Assembly: GCA_029844215.1 (NCBI GenBank)
Contig: JAQGDG010000256.1
Span: 1 to 64,000, forward strand
From: Przewalskia tangutica
Lineage: Eukaryota > Streptophyta > Magnoliopsida > Solanales > Solanaceae
Direction of reading: 5' to 3'
DNA length: 64,000 nt
Part shown: in pieces, positions 22,601 to 33,747 of the stretch
How the letters are laid out: each line of letters opens with the position of its first letter
Position numbering within the stretch: the stretch's first letter is position 1
The notes under the pieces: model-generated
The model's input: the letters and a program-made list of their open reading frames with translations, nothing else
What the model was told of the DNA's origin: nothing
Database searches by the model: none
Translations under genes and position numbers: made by a program

Positions 22601-23196
22601 AGGTATTCCACGCGCATGATTGATATTGGGGCGTGAGACCCATTGTTATATTTAGTGATGATTTGAGGCGTGAGTCACGACTTGATATATTTGCTTGTTT
22701 ATTGTGAGCGTAGTTTTGTTATCATACATGTCTCTGCTTTATATAGTGCTATGATTTCATTCTGATATTTTCGGTTTCACATGCACAATTTTTGTTATCG
22801 ACCTCGCCCTGCGTTCATCTGCGCGAGTAAAGGTACACGATCGTTGATCCTCGCTCTTAGGGTCACGATTCGTACAGGAAAGCTCCGTTTCTCGGAGGCT
22901 TGTCTTGGTATAGTCCTGTTGTTGTAGGTGCTACATTCGTGGTATGGCGAACCACTGTCCGTCGTTGTTGTCATATCATTCGTAGGTCCAGAAATCTTGT
23001 TGTGGCGGGGTTTGTAAAAAAGTTAAAGCGCTCATGTTGAAAAAGTTGTTATTTACATATATGCGAAAAGGCAAGTTTTTTCTCAGTTATTGTTTCATAT
23101 TTCATAATATGTCTTGTATCGTTTATGTTCCGATTACTCGATGTTGTATCACTAGGGTGCCGGTAAGGCACGATCACGGGCGAATCGGTCGTGACA
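19677..23196 (+). repeat. Z 5' LTR
   Basis: TGTTATACCCCG...GTGACA. It carries an ACGTACGTACG palindrome near its start (19713-19723), a CACGTG dyad at 19989-20008, a TATA box at 20349, an HSE-like palindrome at 21131 and the conserved TTATAAC...CTTTATG block at 21385-21425. Confidence 0.93.
20349..20356 (+). promoter_or_regulatory. TATA box of Z 5' LTR
   Basis: TATAAATA, followed after 20-30 bases by GACTTCTTCATCC, a likely start region. It lies about 670 bases into the 3.5-kb LTR, so about 2.8 kb of LTR would be transcribed leader. Confidence 0.75.
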
Positions 23197-23200
23197 AAAG

Positions 23201-23212
23201 TGGTATCGAGCG
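23201..23212 (+). other. Z primer binding site
   Basis: TGGTATCGAGCG, one base short of the initiator-Met site TGGTATCAGAGC, after the usual AAAAG. Confidence 0.8.
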
Positions 23213-23395
23213 ATTAATCCTCGGAAAGTGTCTACTGATCGTGTCGATGAAGTCTTGATTATCGGTGTGTTGTGCACACCAATAATCCAGAGGCTATAGG
23301 ATATTTAGGATTGGTTTCTATTCTTATCACTCGAGATCGTGCCTTAGAGCCGTGTTGTAAGTTGGACCTCTCGACGAAATTCATTCCTTATCATT

Positions 23396-23860
23396 ATGCC
23401 TCGCGTGGCAACCGGGCGGGAGGCAAAGCGAGGAGCCGCGAGTTGAGTTCGAGGGTTGTGAGGGCACGGGCAATCATTACCTAGGGTAGTGCTTCATTCG
23501 GGGATTTCTGCGGCGTCACTAGCCCCAAAGAGTTTAGCAGCGGCGGCGGTTCTCTGCGTCCATGATATTTGAACCTTCGCCCACGGAACAAATGAATATA
23601 GATTGCAAAGAGGCGACCACATTACTAGCTATGGATTTGGCTACGGAGATTATACCGATGTACTCGCGAGCCTTGATGACTACCTAAGAGGGTTGTGTAA
23701 AGTAATTCTTCATTGGGCTTGAGCATGGCACGTATGCGGGCTTATGCAGCGGAAAACGTAGAGATCGGCCGGGTTAACGAGGCAGCGAGAAGAGGGCGAG
23801 CGGCAAGGTCCTTGGTAACTTTCAAGGTGAGTATACCTTAAGTGCTATGTTACGTTAGTA
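23396..23860 (+). pseudogene. gag: Z Gag remnant
   Basis: ATG at 23396 begins MPRVATGREAKRG and stops after 16 codons. A later stretch (MIFEPSPTEQMNIDCKEATT at about 23560, then LATEIIPMYSRAL) matches E1 and X and leads into the Gag C-terminal segment ending at ACTTTCAAG (near 23830). About 0.6 kb present in X after this point is missing, and the sequence passes straight into spacer S. Confidence 0.5.
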
Positions 23861-24300
23861 GTGTGTTAGTTGTGATTAGAAATCATGGTGGGTTAACCAA
23901 GTAAGGTTTTGGGGATAAAGAAGTGTGAGCCTTAGAGCTTTATACGCAAAGACCTTAGAGGTAAGGCCATCTCGGGTAGAGGCGTATGTTTATGTTTGAC
24001 CATATAGGAGTGCATAGTGCACGTGAGTGTGTTTGGGATAGGTCCTAAGTAGTGTGAAATGAAGAGGGTAGTTGAGCTAAGAAGACCGCTAGGTTTTAAC
24101 GTGTTTAGTGAGATTGTTCCTTCTGGAGATAGTATTTTGCGCGCTTGCCGGTCGGGTTGAGGCGCGTTGCGGTCAACCCGCGGCATGTTTGGTGGTGGGT
24201 CCGTTGTGGTGGTCCGCCTTGTGTTAGGGTCACGCGGTGTTAGGCCCAAGTTTAGTTGACCGTCACGAGTTCGTGGATGCGTTCGACGATGGTCGATCGA
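23861..24300 (+). repeat. Spacer S of Z
   Basis: Aligns in reverse complement with 16880-17440 of X. It includes the GGCCCAAGTTTAGTTGACCG phrase that also occurs, slightly changed, in family B at about 52160. No credible reading frame. Confidence 0.6.
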
Positions 24301-24369
24301 TGGGAGCAGCCCGTGTTCTTGATCGGGGCCGCTCACTCGGCAGTGTTGATTTATCGTAGGTTGTAAGGC

Positions 24370-25183
24370 TGCACGCGGTGCCTACCTTCACCTTATGGCA
24401 GACAGTGGAGCCCAGGTTACGGCTGTTTTTGTTTCTGGAAGTTTTACCAGGCAGGGTTAAGGACTCAGGTGAGTCTCAGAATCGCATTCGCCCTCGGGCC
24501 AGTGTGTGGATTTCAGGGGTAGTTGTGTGGATTGTTGTCTCCTGTGGAGGAAGTGTTTAAGCTACCATTTCAGTGTTCGGATATCGCCTTATGAAGCCTT
24601 GTAAGGGCGGAAGTGTAAGTTGTCGGTCGATTGGTTCGATTTTGGCAAGGTTGATACGATTGGTTCAGTTTGTTCCAAAGGTGTGGTTAGGGTGTGAGTT
24701 TTGGAAGCGAAGGAACTTAGCCCGAGTTACTTTGGGCCTTTGAGTTCATGTGAAGAATAGGCGGGTTGCCTATATGTTAGCAATTGTCGTCCGACTTAGG
24801 AGGCGATGCGTCCGGTCTTCGTATTGTTATGTTCGAGTGGCGTATAAAGAGGCCGTGAGCCTCTACCACGAGAACAGACCCGGTGGCTCTCCGTATGGCA
24901 CATCCTGAGAAGGGCCGTAGGGCATGCCTCAGGGATCGCAAGCAGCCCGGTACCATTTGTTGGGTCGTCGGAGCAAGGCTCGCGACAAAGTGACAAAAGT
25001 GACTAAAGAAGTATATTTTTAACCCCGGGAAGAGGTATTTGTGGTGATGTTAGAGGTGTTTCCTCGTAGACTTGGATATAAGTATGTTGCGCGGTATTTA
25101 CGTGGCGGTATGGCGGGATTGTTTCGTAAGTATAGTAGTGAAGACTATCTTGGCGCACGCGTTTGTTTTGAGACTTAGAAGGA
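24370..25183 (+). pseudogene. pol: Z integrase remnant and 3' interior
   Basis: 24378-24560 (FLFLEVLPGRVKDSGESQ) aligns with the E1 integrase remnant, and 24690-24750 is almost the reverse complement of the first bases of the window. No catalytic residues can be placed. 25000-25183 leads to the polypurine tract and has no recognisable content. Confidence 0.5.
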
Positions 25184-25217
25184 ACATTCGGGACGAATGT
25201 TTCTAAGGGGGGAAGAA
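25184..25217 (+). other. Z hairpin and polypurine tract
   Basis: AACATTCGGGACGAATGTT (25184-25202) is an inverted repeat with eight-base arms. It is followed by CTAAGGGGGGAAGAA, the primer for plus-strand synthesis, ending at the base before the 3' LTR. Confidence 0.88.
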
Positions 25218-28200
25218 TGTTATACCCCGTAGTTCCAGGGTATGTATGCGAGGACGTACGTACGAGAATACGACAGAAAGATTGGAAAGGAAGAAAGAGG
25301 TGATTTTTCCACGGAAAAGTTTCCGGTTTTTGTGAAGGAAAAAGGTTCGTTAATGGGAATTGGATTCCCATTTGGTATTCAGACTTCTTAGATTATATTA
25401 GAATTATGGAATTTTATTTTTGGAAATGGTCACGTGGGCCCACGGGAGAAATTTACTGTTTTGTGGGCCCGCTTGATTTTGAGATTTTGGCGTTATGGAT
25501 ATTTTGGAAGACGAAATATTTTGGATTAATCGGGGCGACACGTGTCACCCCATGTGGCACGCGGCGAAATATGTTTGTCAACACCTTGTTAGAGTCGTTT
25601 TTAAACGAAGCGTTCTACCTAACTACGAAGGGTAAATTACGCTATGTCATTTAGTATTTTTGCGGATTTTTCCGAGAGGCAAACGTTTTGGACCAACGAG
25701 AGGGCAACACTTGGCACCCTATCGTTGGTGGACTGAGAAGGAGTTAGGGCGATTGGACGGGCGCGGTTGCTAGATATTTGTGTAGATTTTTGTGAGGGTT
25801 TTGGGCGAGTAGGGTCTAGGGGCACTTGGGCATATCTTGGCCCTCCACTTGCCCCCCACTTGGCTAGATCTTGGCCCTTGGTTGGCCTTTGCTTGGCCTA
25901 TAAATACCCTCTCCCTTTGAAGACTTCTTCATCCATTCCATAAATTCCAAGTCTTGAAAACCTCCCTCCCTCCTTGTTGGTTTCGTCCTCCTCTTCCTTT
26001 GTGAGGCCTTGGCGAGGTGCACCCCTCCTGAGGCCTTGGCCGAGGTACACCCTCCTAGTAGTGTGGCCGTGGGTACCCCACTGCCTAGTTGCTTTCGTAT
26101 AATACCCCCCCTTTGTGGTGTAGAAATACTCTCTAAAGTATTGTTATAATGCCCAAATTACCTTAGTCGTATACCTTGTTGTATTCTAAGGTTATACCTA
26201 TACGAAAAGCCCAGAAATACTATTATACGTCCCAGTCCACAAAACCAAACCCTAGGAAAATCTCCATAGTCCGTTGGAGTATTGTGTAAGTTGGTTAGAA
26301 CTTCTAAGGGTGGTTTAGAATGGGTTGAGCGCTGAGTCGAGCTAAACGATTGCCCGTGATCGACTTTATACTTGGATAATTATGGGCTTATCGAGGTAAA
26401 TATCTTGTCCTCTATTTGTAATTGGAAATTACATGTCGTTAGATTATATAGTTCAAGTATACTATATATAGAACTAAGCTTAATCGCGCAATGTCTTTTG
26501 ACTTAAGCTCAAGAAGAATCGAATCAGTAATTACATAGGGCGTATTACATGAGACTTGTGTAGTAATCGTGGAGTAGAATTGTACCGTTCGGGTTAGATG
26601 TATAACCCCCGGTTGGCTTCGTAGCCGGCCCAGATTAGAGAGAGATTTACGCTGTTGTGCGGGAGAGTCTTGCCAATTTTACGTAGAATGTTCTACGATG
26701 AGATCTAAATGTTAATAAGCGCCTTGTGGCCTTATAGGTTGAAGTACTACGTGTGGCGCGATCTACTTGGCTTAAGGAGTAGCGGCGGTTGGAAGTACTT
26801 GAGCGTTTTGCTATTAGTCGATACTCGTCGCGAGGTATGTGAACCTCTTCCATCTCTTCTAGCATGATATGTGTGAACTATGTAGTACGGTAGACGTCAT
26901 GTGCTAAACGTATTTGATTGGTTTAACACAAAGTGTTATAACGGCTTTATGGGAAGTTGGTTATAACAGCTTTATGTTGGTAAGAAAATACTTGTGGTCT
27001 TTAAAAGGTAACTGATTTGAACTATAACTGGCTTGTTATGTGTTAATAAAGGACTTGAAGTATTATTAAAACAGAGAAACTTCCATCCGTAGAAGCTAAG
27101 TTGAGACAAAATGATATTTCCTAGATCACTACTTTGTAATAAGATTGTTATAAACAAGAATATCCTACTCACATATAAGACTTATGTTTCTCCGATTGTT
27201 TAAAAGAGAATTATATTCTTAAATGAATAAGGCTATGAACCACTAAACCTTTCTAAAATAAGAAACGTGAACATTTGAAATTAGGCAAACTTGGACGCTT
27301 GGAAAATAATGTTGTTACTTGATTTTACAAAGGTAAGTGTTTTGGTTTATTTAAAAAGATACTCTATTTTATACTACGTATTGTGTGACTTATGTGAAAG
27401 CAACGGATCTTTTAAAAGATTTAATGTAAGAAGTACTTTAGGTAGATACCCGAACTTGTTAGCTTAAAGTACGCGCGTGTATAACTTGATTGTGTTGGTT
27501 TGTGATAGCCTTGTAATACTTTCTTGTTGATTGATAAGTAAACATGCTAGGATGCTACGTGTGTTAGTATCTTGTGATGTTGCGTAAAGGGGTTTTCCTT
27601 TGTTGTGCTTATGTTGCTTAACGATAAGTTGTGTTAGTATTTTACATCACTCATCTCTTGAGATGATTAGAGGTTGCGCCTCCGACGCGGGGTAGACTCA
27701 GTGGTCGATGGACCTATGATTCGAGAATACCTCACGCAGTCCTGTGGGCTATCGCGAGCTACGAGTTCGTGTTAGTGTCGTCCTTTATGGGCATGCGTCC
27801 GTGGCCATGCGTCGCAGTCCAGGCGATCTTAGGGAGTAGCTACCACCGATCGCGGAATACCTCATGCGGGCGATGAGATTGGCCTATCGCGAGTCGCGGA
27901 AAGTTCCAGGCTAGACGCGCGCATTAGATATCTGCGCGCGGCGGCTTTGATCATGTGGACGGTCGACAGATCTTATGATACGATTCATGACCTTGATGGT
28001 GCGTAGGTGTTAGTAGTCGGCTATGCCTTCGCACTTACCTGCATGCGGTTTCATTATGGCACAGTGGGACCGTGTTCATGTGTGTTCCTTGGTGCTTTTA
28101 TATCATAAAGCTGGCCGATGAGGAAGGTATTCCACGCATGATTGATATTGGGGCGTGAGACCCATTGTTATATTTTAGTGATGACTTGAGGCGCGAGTCC

Positions 28201-28724
28201 TCGACTTGATATATTCGCTTGTTTATCAGGAATCGTAGTTTTGTTATCATACATGTCTCTGCTTTATATAGGCTATGATTTCATTCTGATATTTTGGTTT
28301 CACATACTGCACTGTTGTCGACCTCGCCGGGGGCTGCGTTCATGCCGCAGTAAAGGTACACGATCGTTGATCCTCGCTCTTAGTGGTCACATTCAGCTGG
28401 GAAAGCTCCGTTTCTCGGAGGCTTGTCTTCGTATAGTCCTGTTGTTGTAGGTGCTTACATTCGGGGTATGGCGAACCCCGTCGTTGTTGTCATATCATTC
28501 GTAGAGGTCTAGTAATCGTTGTGGGCGGGGTTTGTAAAAAAGGATTAAAGCGCTCATGTTGAAAAGTTGTTATTTACATATACGCCGAAAGGCAAGTTTT
28601 TCTCAGTTATTGTTTCATATTTCATAATATGTCTTGTATCGTTTATGTTCCATTACTCTGATGTTGTATCACTAGGGTGCCCGGGGTAAGGCACCAGTCA
28701 CGGGCCCGGAATCGGGTCGTGACA
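25218..28724 (+). repeat. Z 3' LTR
   Basis: Collinear with 19677-23196 from TGTTATACCCCG to GTGACA. It includes a TATA box at 25899-25906, a CACGTG dyad at 25532-25551 and an HSE-like palindrome at 26683-26696. Confidence 0.93.
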
Positions 28725-28729
28725 CCCCC
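28725..28729 (+). repeat. Target duplication of Z, right copy
   Basis: CCCCC, pairing with 19672-19676. Confidence 0.8.
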
Positions 28730-30869
28730 TTACACAACCATCACAAGACACTAACACACGTTGCATCCTAACATGTTTACTTATCAAATCAACAAGAAAG
28801 TATTACAAGGCTATCACAAACCAGCATAGTCAAGTTATTCACACAAGGTACTTTCTATTTTATGCCAACAAGTTCGGGTTTTTATCCCCAAAGTACTTCA
28901 TACATTATCTCTTTAAAAAGATCATGTTTCTTTCACAAGAGTCACACGATACCCGTAGTATATAAAAAAAATAGAGTGACTATCTTTTTAAGTAAACCAA
29001 AACAGTTTCCTTTTTAATATCAAGTAACAACATTCTTTTCCAAACGTCCAAGTTGCCTAATTAAAAATATACTCAAGTCATTTATTTTCGAAAGATTTCA
29101 TAGTTCATAGTCTTAATCAAATAACGTAATCTCTTTTAAAACAATTGAGTAACATATGCCTTATGTGTGAGTAGGTTATTCTTGTTCATAACAATCTTAT
29201 TAAAGCAGCCATGATCTAGGAAATGTAATATCATTTTGTCTCATCTTAGCTTCTATGCAGATGGAGGTTTCTACTGGTTTTAATAATACTTAATTAGTCA
29301 ATACATTTCCCTTTATTAGCGTTGCAGTGGTTTGTTCGATACTTATTCTCATTTCCGAAATCAATATAAGGCGTTCATAAACAATTAAGTAAACCGTTCC
29401 TTTTATCTCTCTTAAGTCGTTATACCTAACTTCCCATAAAGCTAGTATAACTCTCAAGCTTTTAAAACCAAGTATTACTCTTCTTTCAAAAACGATTCTT
29501 ATTATTTAGACTCAAGTCAGAAGACATTGCAGTAAAACCACGTTCAGTTAACACACGTACGTCTACCGTACTATATATATTCTTTTAAATTCTCATGCTC
29601 GAGAGGTAGGAAGAATCACATACCTGCGACGATTATCGACAAATAGCAAAATGCTCCACCGCTATAACTGGCTAGCCTTGTCCACTTTCAAGTAGAACAT
29701 GCTACTCATGAACTTTCAACCTATAAAGGCCATATACGTCTATCAACTTCTAGACTACTCAGAGAATATTCTAAGCGAGAGGGTTCTCTATTCTACGAAA
29801 AATCGGGCAGACTTCCTCAAGTTAAACTACACAAGTCATCAGAATACAAATTCTATGTAAGTCTGATTCAATCTTCTTCTTTAATATTCTTCTGATGTGA
29901 TTTCAATTCAATTCTCTTCTCTTATACCATCCTTCTATATAACTTATACTCATTTCTATACAACTACAGTATGTAATTTCCAATTACAATAGAAGGACAA
30001 GAGTATTTACCTCGATAAGCCCAAAATTATCCAAGATTTAATGTCGATCCTGAGCAACGTTTAGCTCCTACTCTGGGCGCTCCAACCCGCTCCAAACAAC
30101 CCTTAGAAGTTCTACGCAACTTCTTCTTAATACTTCAACCAATTATGAAGATTTTCCCTTAGGGTTTCGTTTTGTGACTGAAGGAAAGTATAATAGTATT
30201 TCTGGGCTTCTAGTATAGGGGTAACCTTGGAATACTACAAGGTATTTGGGCCAAGGTATTTTGGAATAGTAACAACACTTGGAGAATACTTTTCTCTGGG
30301 GGTGTTTCACGAGAACAACACTCAAGAGGAGGGTACTTTCGTGAGGACCTTCTCGAGGGGAGGAGCTCTTGGGCGAGAGCTACACTGGGAGAGGATTTTC
30401 AAGACTTAGAAAATGTGGAGTGGATGAAGAAGTCTTGACTCGAGGTATTTATAGGACTTTCAATGGCCAATTTTAAGGAAAGAGGAGGTCAAGTGGAGTG
30501 TGAAGATTTGGACAAGTGTGTGTGGTTACCACATTATCCATCTACCACACAAAATCTCTACAATACATTTACAAAATGTTTTAGGCAACAAAATGACAAA
30601 ACGTGCCAAGAAAATCGTCCACTAATTCCGCCAACTCGAGGGTGACACGTAAGCCCTCTCGTTGGTCCAAAATATTTCGTCTCTCGGAAAAATCAGAAAA
30701 TTATAAATGTCAGAATTGTAATTTTCCCTTATGAGTCCTAAAAACATTTCGTCGGAAAGCAACTCTTTTCGCTAGTTGTGCACAAATTTTTCGCCCCTTT
30801 GCCTACTTAAGGCTTAAACCTTTGTACGTACGCCCTCACGTACATACTCTGGAAATATGGGGTATAACA
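28730..30869 (-). repeat. X 5' LTR, start-side part
   Basis: Continuation of 18566-19676 after Z, beginning TTACACAACCATCACAAGAC and ending GGAAATATGGGGTATAACA. The last 1.1 kb is collinear with 14780-15884. A minus-strand TATA box lies near 30447. Confidence 0.85.
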
Positions 30870-33589
30870 CTAAAAGCACGGAAAATACTACTTTACTTCC
30901 TTTAGTCACTAAACGAAACCCTAGGGAAAAATCTTCATAGTTGGTTGAAGTATTAAGTAGAAGTTGTGTAGAACTTCTAAGGGTTTCTAGGAGCGAATTG
31001 GAGCGTTCAGAATAGGAGATAAACCTTGCTCAGGATCGACTTTTAAACTTGGATAATTTTGGGCTTATCGAGGTAAATACTCTTACCCTTCTATTGTAAT
31101 TGGAAATTACATACTGTAGTAGTATAGAATTGAGTATAAGACGTATATAAGGATGGTATAAAAGAAGAGAATCGAATCAGATTTACATAGAATTTGTATT
31201 CTGATGAACTTGTGTAGTTTGGTGGGTAGGAAGTCACGCCCAATTTTCCATAGAATAAGGAATCTTGTATCTAGAATTATTCTACTGAGTAGTCTAGACG
31301 CTGATAGACTTATATGACCGTTATATAGGTTGAAGTACTACGAGTGGCGTATTCTACTCGGGGTGGAAAAGGCTAGCGGGATTACGATTTGGGCGTTTGC
31401 TAATTGTCGGTAATCGTCGCGAGGTATGTGATTCTTCATATCCTCTTGAGCATGATATTTTAAAAGAATATATATAGTACGGTAGACGTACGTGTATTAA
31501 CTGAACGTGGTTTTACTTCGATGTCTTTTGACTTGAGTTTTAAATGATAAGAATCTTGAAGTATTTCAAAAGAATTAAGAATCGTTTTTAAAAGAAGAGT
31601 AATACTTGGTTTTGAAAGCTTAAGAGTTATACTAGCTTTATGGGAAGTTAGGTATAACGACTTAAGAGATAAAAAGAATGGTTTATTGATTTTAGAAGTT
31701 AAGAGACTTGATCTTAAAAGATAAGAGACTTGACTTAATTGAATTGATATGAATTTAGTTAAAAAGTGTGAAACCTCATTCGTGAGTAATGAGTACTTGG
31801 TTTTTAAAGAATAATGTTTTACTGATTTCGGAAATGAGAATAAGTATCGAATGAACCACTGCAGCGTTAATAAAGGAAAATGTATTGACAAATAAGTAAT
31901 TATATTAAAACCAGTAGAAACCTCCATCTGCATAGAAGCTAAGATAAGACAAAATTGTATTACATTTCCTAGATCATGGTTGCTTTAATAAGATTGTTAT
32001 AAATAAGATTAACCTACTCACAAGTAAGGCATATGTTACTCAAATTGTTTTAAAAGAGATTACGTTATTAAGTGATTAAGACTATGACCTATGAAATCTT
32101 TCGAAAATAAGAGACTTGAATATTTGAAATTAGGCAAACTTGAACTTTGGAAAAGAATGTTGTTACTTGATTTTAATAAAAGGAAAGTGTGTTGGTTTAC
32201 TTAAAAATGTTAGTCCCTCTATTTTTAATACTACGGGTATCGGGTGACCTTTGTAAAAGAAATGGACCTTTTTTAAAAAGAATTTAATGTACGTAGTACT
32301 TTGGGGTTAAAACCTGGACTTTGGCATAAAATGAAAGTACCTTGAGTTGTGTGTAACTTGCCTATGTTTGCGTGTGATAGCCTTGTCGTGCTAGTATTGT
32401 ATTTCTATACCACCGCGTCTCTCAATGGAGGGCCGGCTGATTTGTTATGATCTTACTTGGACGTACCGGCAGTGACGGAGGATTCCACGGGTACGCTTCT
32501 GTTGATAGTGTTATTCCATGGACTAGCTCTCCATGAGGTTTTCTTGGTCGGCTTTGGTATCCGTAGTTGGCTCGTATTTGCCGGTCGTGGTGATTCGGCT
32601 TTGGTATCCGTAGTTAGCCTTACTTGCCCCGTTCATTTTAGTGGCGAAGTCTCGTGATTACGGCTTTGGTATCTGGTAGTTAGCCCTCGTACTTGCCCCG
32701 GTCAGCTACGTGACACGGCTTTGGTATCTGGTAGTTGGCTTTCGTACTTACCCCTTGTCAGCTTCGTGGTTTGGTAGTATAGTATTGTTAGTACGGCTTT
32801 GGTATCTGGTAGTTGGATTTCGTACTTGCCCCGGTCAGTTGATGATGCGGCTTTGGTATCTGGTAGTTAGCCTTCGTACTTGCCCCGTACGGTTTTATGA
32901 CACAGGTGGGACCTGGTGTTCATGTGTACTCCTTGGTGTTATTATATCATAAACTGCCGGCAGTGAGGAAGGTATTCCACGGGCATGATTAATGTTGTGG
33001 GCGTGAGACCCATAGTTATATTTGAGTGATGACTCGAGGCACGAGTCCACGACTTGACATGGCTTATTTATTGTGGATCAGTTTGGTTATCATACATGTC
33101 TCGCTTTATATAGACTACTATGATTTCATTTACGATTTTCGGCCATATACTTGGTACCGTGATCGACCTCCTTCGGGCTGCGTTCATGCCGCAGGTAGAG
33201 GTACACCAGTTGTTGATCATCGCTCATAGGATCACAGTTCAGCGTATTGGGAAGCTCCGTTTCTCCGGAGGCTTATTTTTTGGTATAGTCCCCTGTCACT
33301 GTAGGTACTTGTACATTCAGGGGTATGGCGGGGCCCTGTCCCGTCATGTTGTATAAAAACTCTTAGAGGTTTGTAGTACTGTTGTGGGCAGGGTTTGTAA
33401 GGATGTAACTGTTCGGGTTCAATTTTTATGTATATATACATGCCGAAAGGCGATATTTTCATGGATAAACTGTTCTCATTCTATAATTGTTTCATGTCTT
33501 TCTTTTATATTCCGCTGATTACTCTGATGTATGACTACTTGGGTGCCCGGGTAAGGCACCAGTCACGGGCCCGGGATCGGGTCGTGACA
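30870..33589 (+). repeat. Y: 3' part of a plus-strand family-A LTR
   Basis: Matches the Z LTR from about 1 kb inside its start (26210 onward) to the end GGGCCCGGGATCGGGTCGTGACA at 33589. The beginning should lie beyond the left edge, because X is inserted here (CTAAA at 30870). No primer site follows, so this is either a solo LTR or a 3' LTR. It differs from the other LTRs by a tandem array at 32540-32895. Long AT-rich open stretches on its minus strand (31460-31933) are LTR sequence, not a gene. Confidence 0.8.
32540..32895 (+). repeat. Tandem repeat inside Y (about 60-bp unit)
   Basis: About six imperfect copies of GGCTTTGGTATCTGGTAGTTGG followed by TTTCGTACTTGCCCCGGTCAG, with unit length varying from about 50 to 75 bases. 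It is absent from other LTRs in the window. Confidence 0.85.
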
Positions 33590-33747
33590 ACTAGAAATAA
33601 AACTACTAAAGCAATTTACATCAGAATAGTTAAAGAATATGTACCTTTTGGATGTTGCTGGAGATGAAGATGTTATTGCAGATGTTGCCTGAAATGTTGT
33701 AACATCTGAGGCAATATTACAAACAACATCTTCATTATCAGACAGAG
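33590..33747 (-). pseudogene. gag: Copia gag, downstream piece
   Basis: The minus strand is open for all 52 codons (LSDNEDVVCNIASD ... ATSKRYIF) with an acidic then Ser/Thr-rich composition. This fits the region after the Gag zinc knuckle of plant Ty1/copia elements. It is the same strand as 47281-48319 and is separated from it only by the inserted B LTR. The link rests on context, composition and orientation, not on a strong motif. Confidence 0.5.

Larger units (their letters stand above)
19677..28724 (+). mobile_element. Z: complete non-autonomous family-A element, 9.05 kb
   Basis: Plus-strand element with 5' LTR 19677-23196 (3520 bp), primer site at 23201, interior 23197-25217 (only 2021 bp), polypurine tract ending at 25217 and 3' LTR 25218-28724 (3507 bp), flanked by CCCCC on both sides. 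The LTRs begin TGTTATACCCCG and end CGTGACA. Nearly 80% of the element is LTR. The interior has gag and integrase remnants but no protease, RT or RNase H, so mobility would need proteins from elsewhere. The AT-rich parts of the two LTRs are almost identical, suggesting a young insertion. Confidence 0.92.
14780..30869 (-). mobile_element. X: non-autonomous family-A element, interrupted by E1 and Z
   Basis: Minus-strand element with interior 15885-18565, 5' LTR 18566-19676 plus 28730-30869, and the start-side part of its 3' LTR at 14780-15884. The rest of the 3' LTR lies outside the window, to the left of E1. The right end is followed by CTAAA, the expected target duplication inside Y. The interior is 2.68 kb and holds gag and integrase remnants but no recognisable protease, RT or RNase H. 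Confidence 0.8.

Noticed and set aside
23822..23840. Possible splice donor CAAG-GTGAGT at the start of spacer S in Z
   Set aside because: In X the same GTGAGTAT-like text is preceded by different sequence; the donor look in Z is created by a deletion junction and is not shared.
24796..25003. Possible tRNA or small RNA gene in the GC-rich Z interior
   Set aside because: No cloverleaf, A/B box pair or terminator could be seen; the sequence aligns with eroded integrase of the other elements.
31460..31933. Minus-strand open frame of 157 codons, hydrophobic and serine-rich
   Set aside because: It lies wholly in the Y LTR, in AT-rich sequence whose equivalents in other LTRs are not open. Low-complexity leucine/serine composition only.
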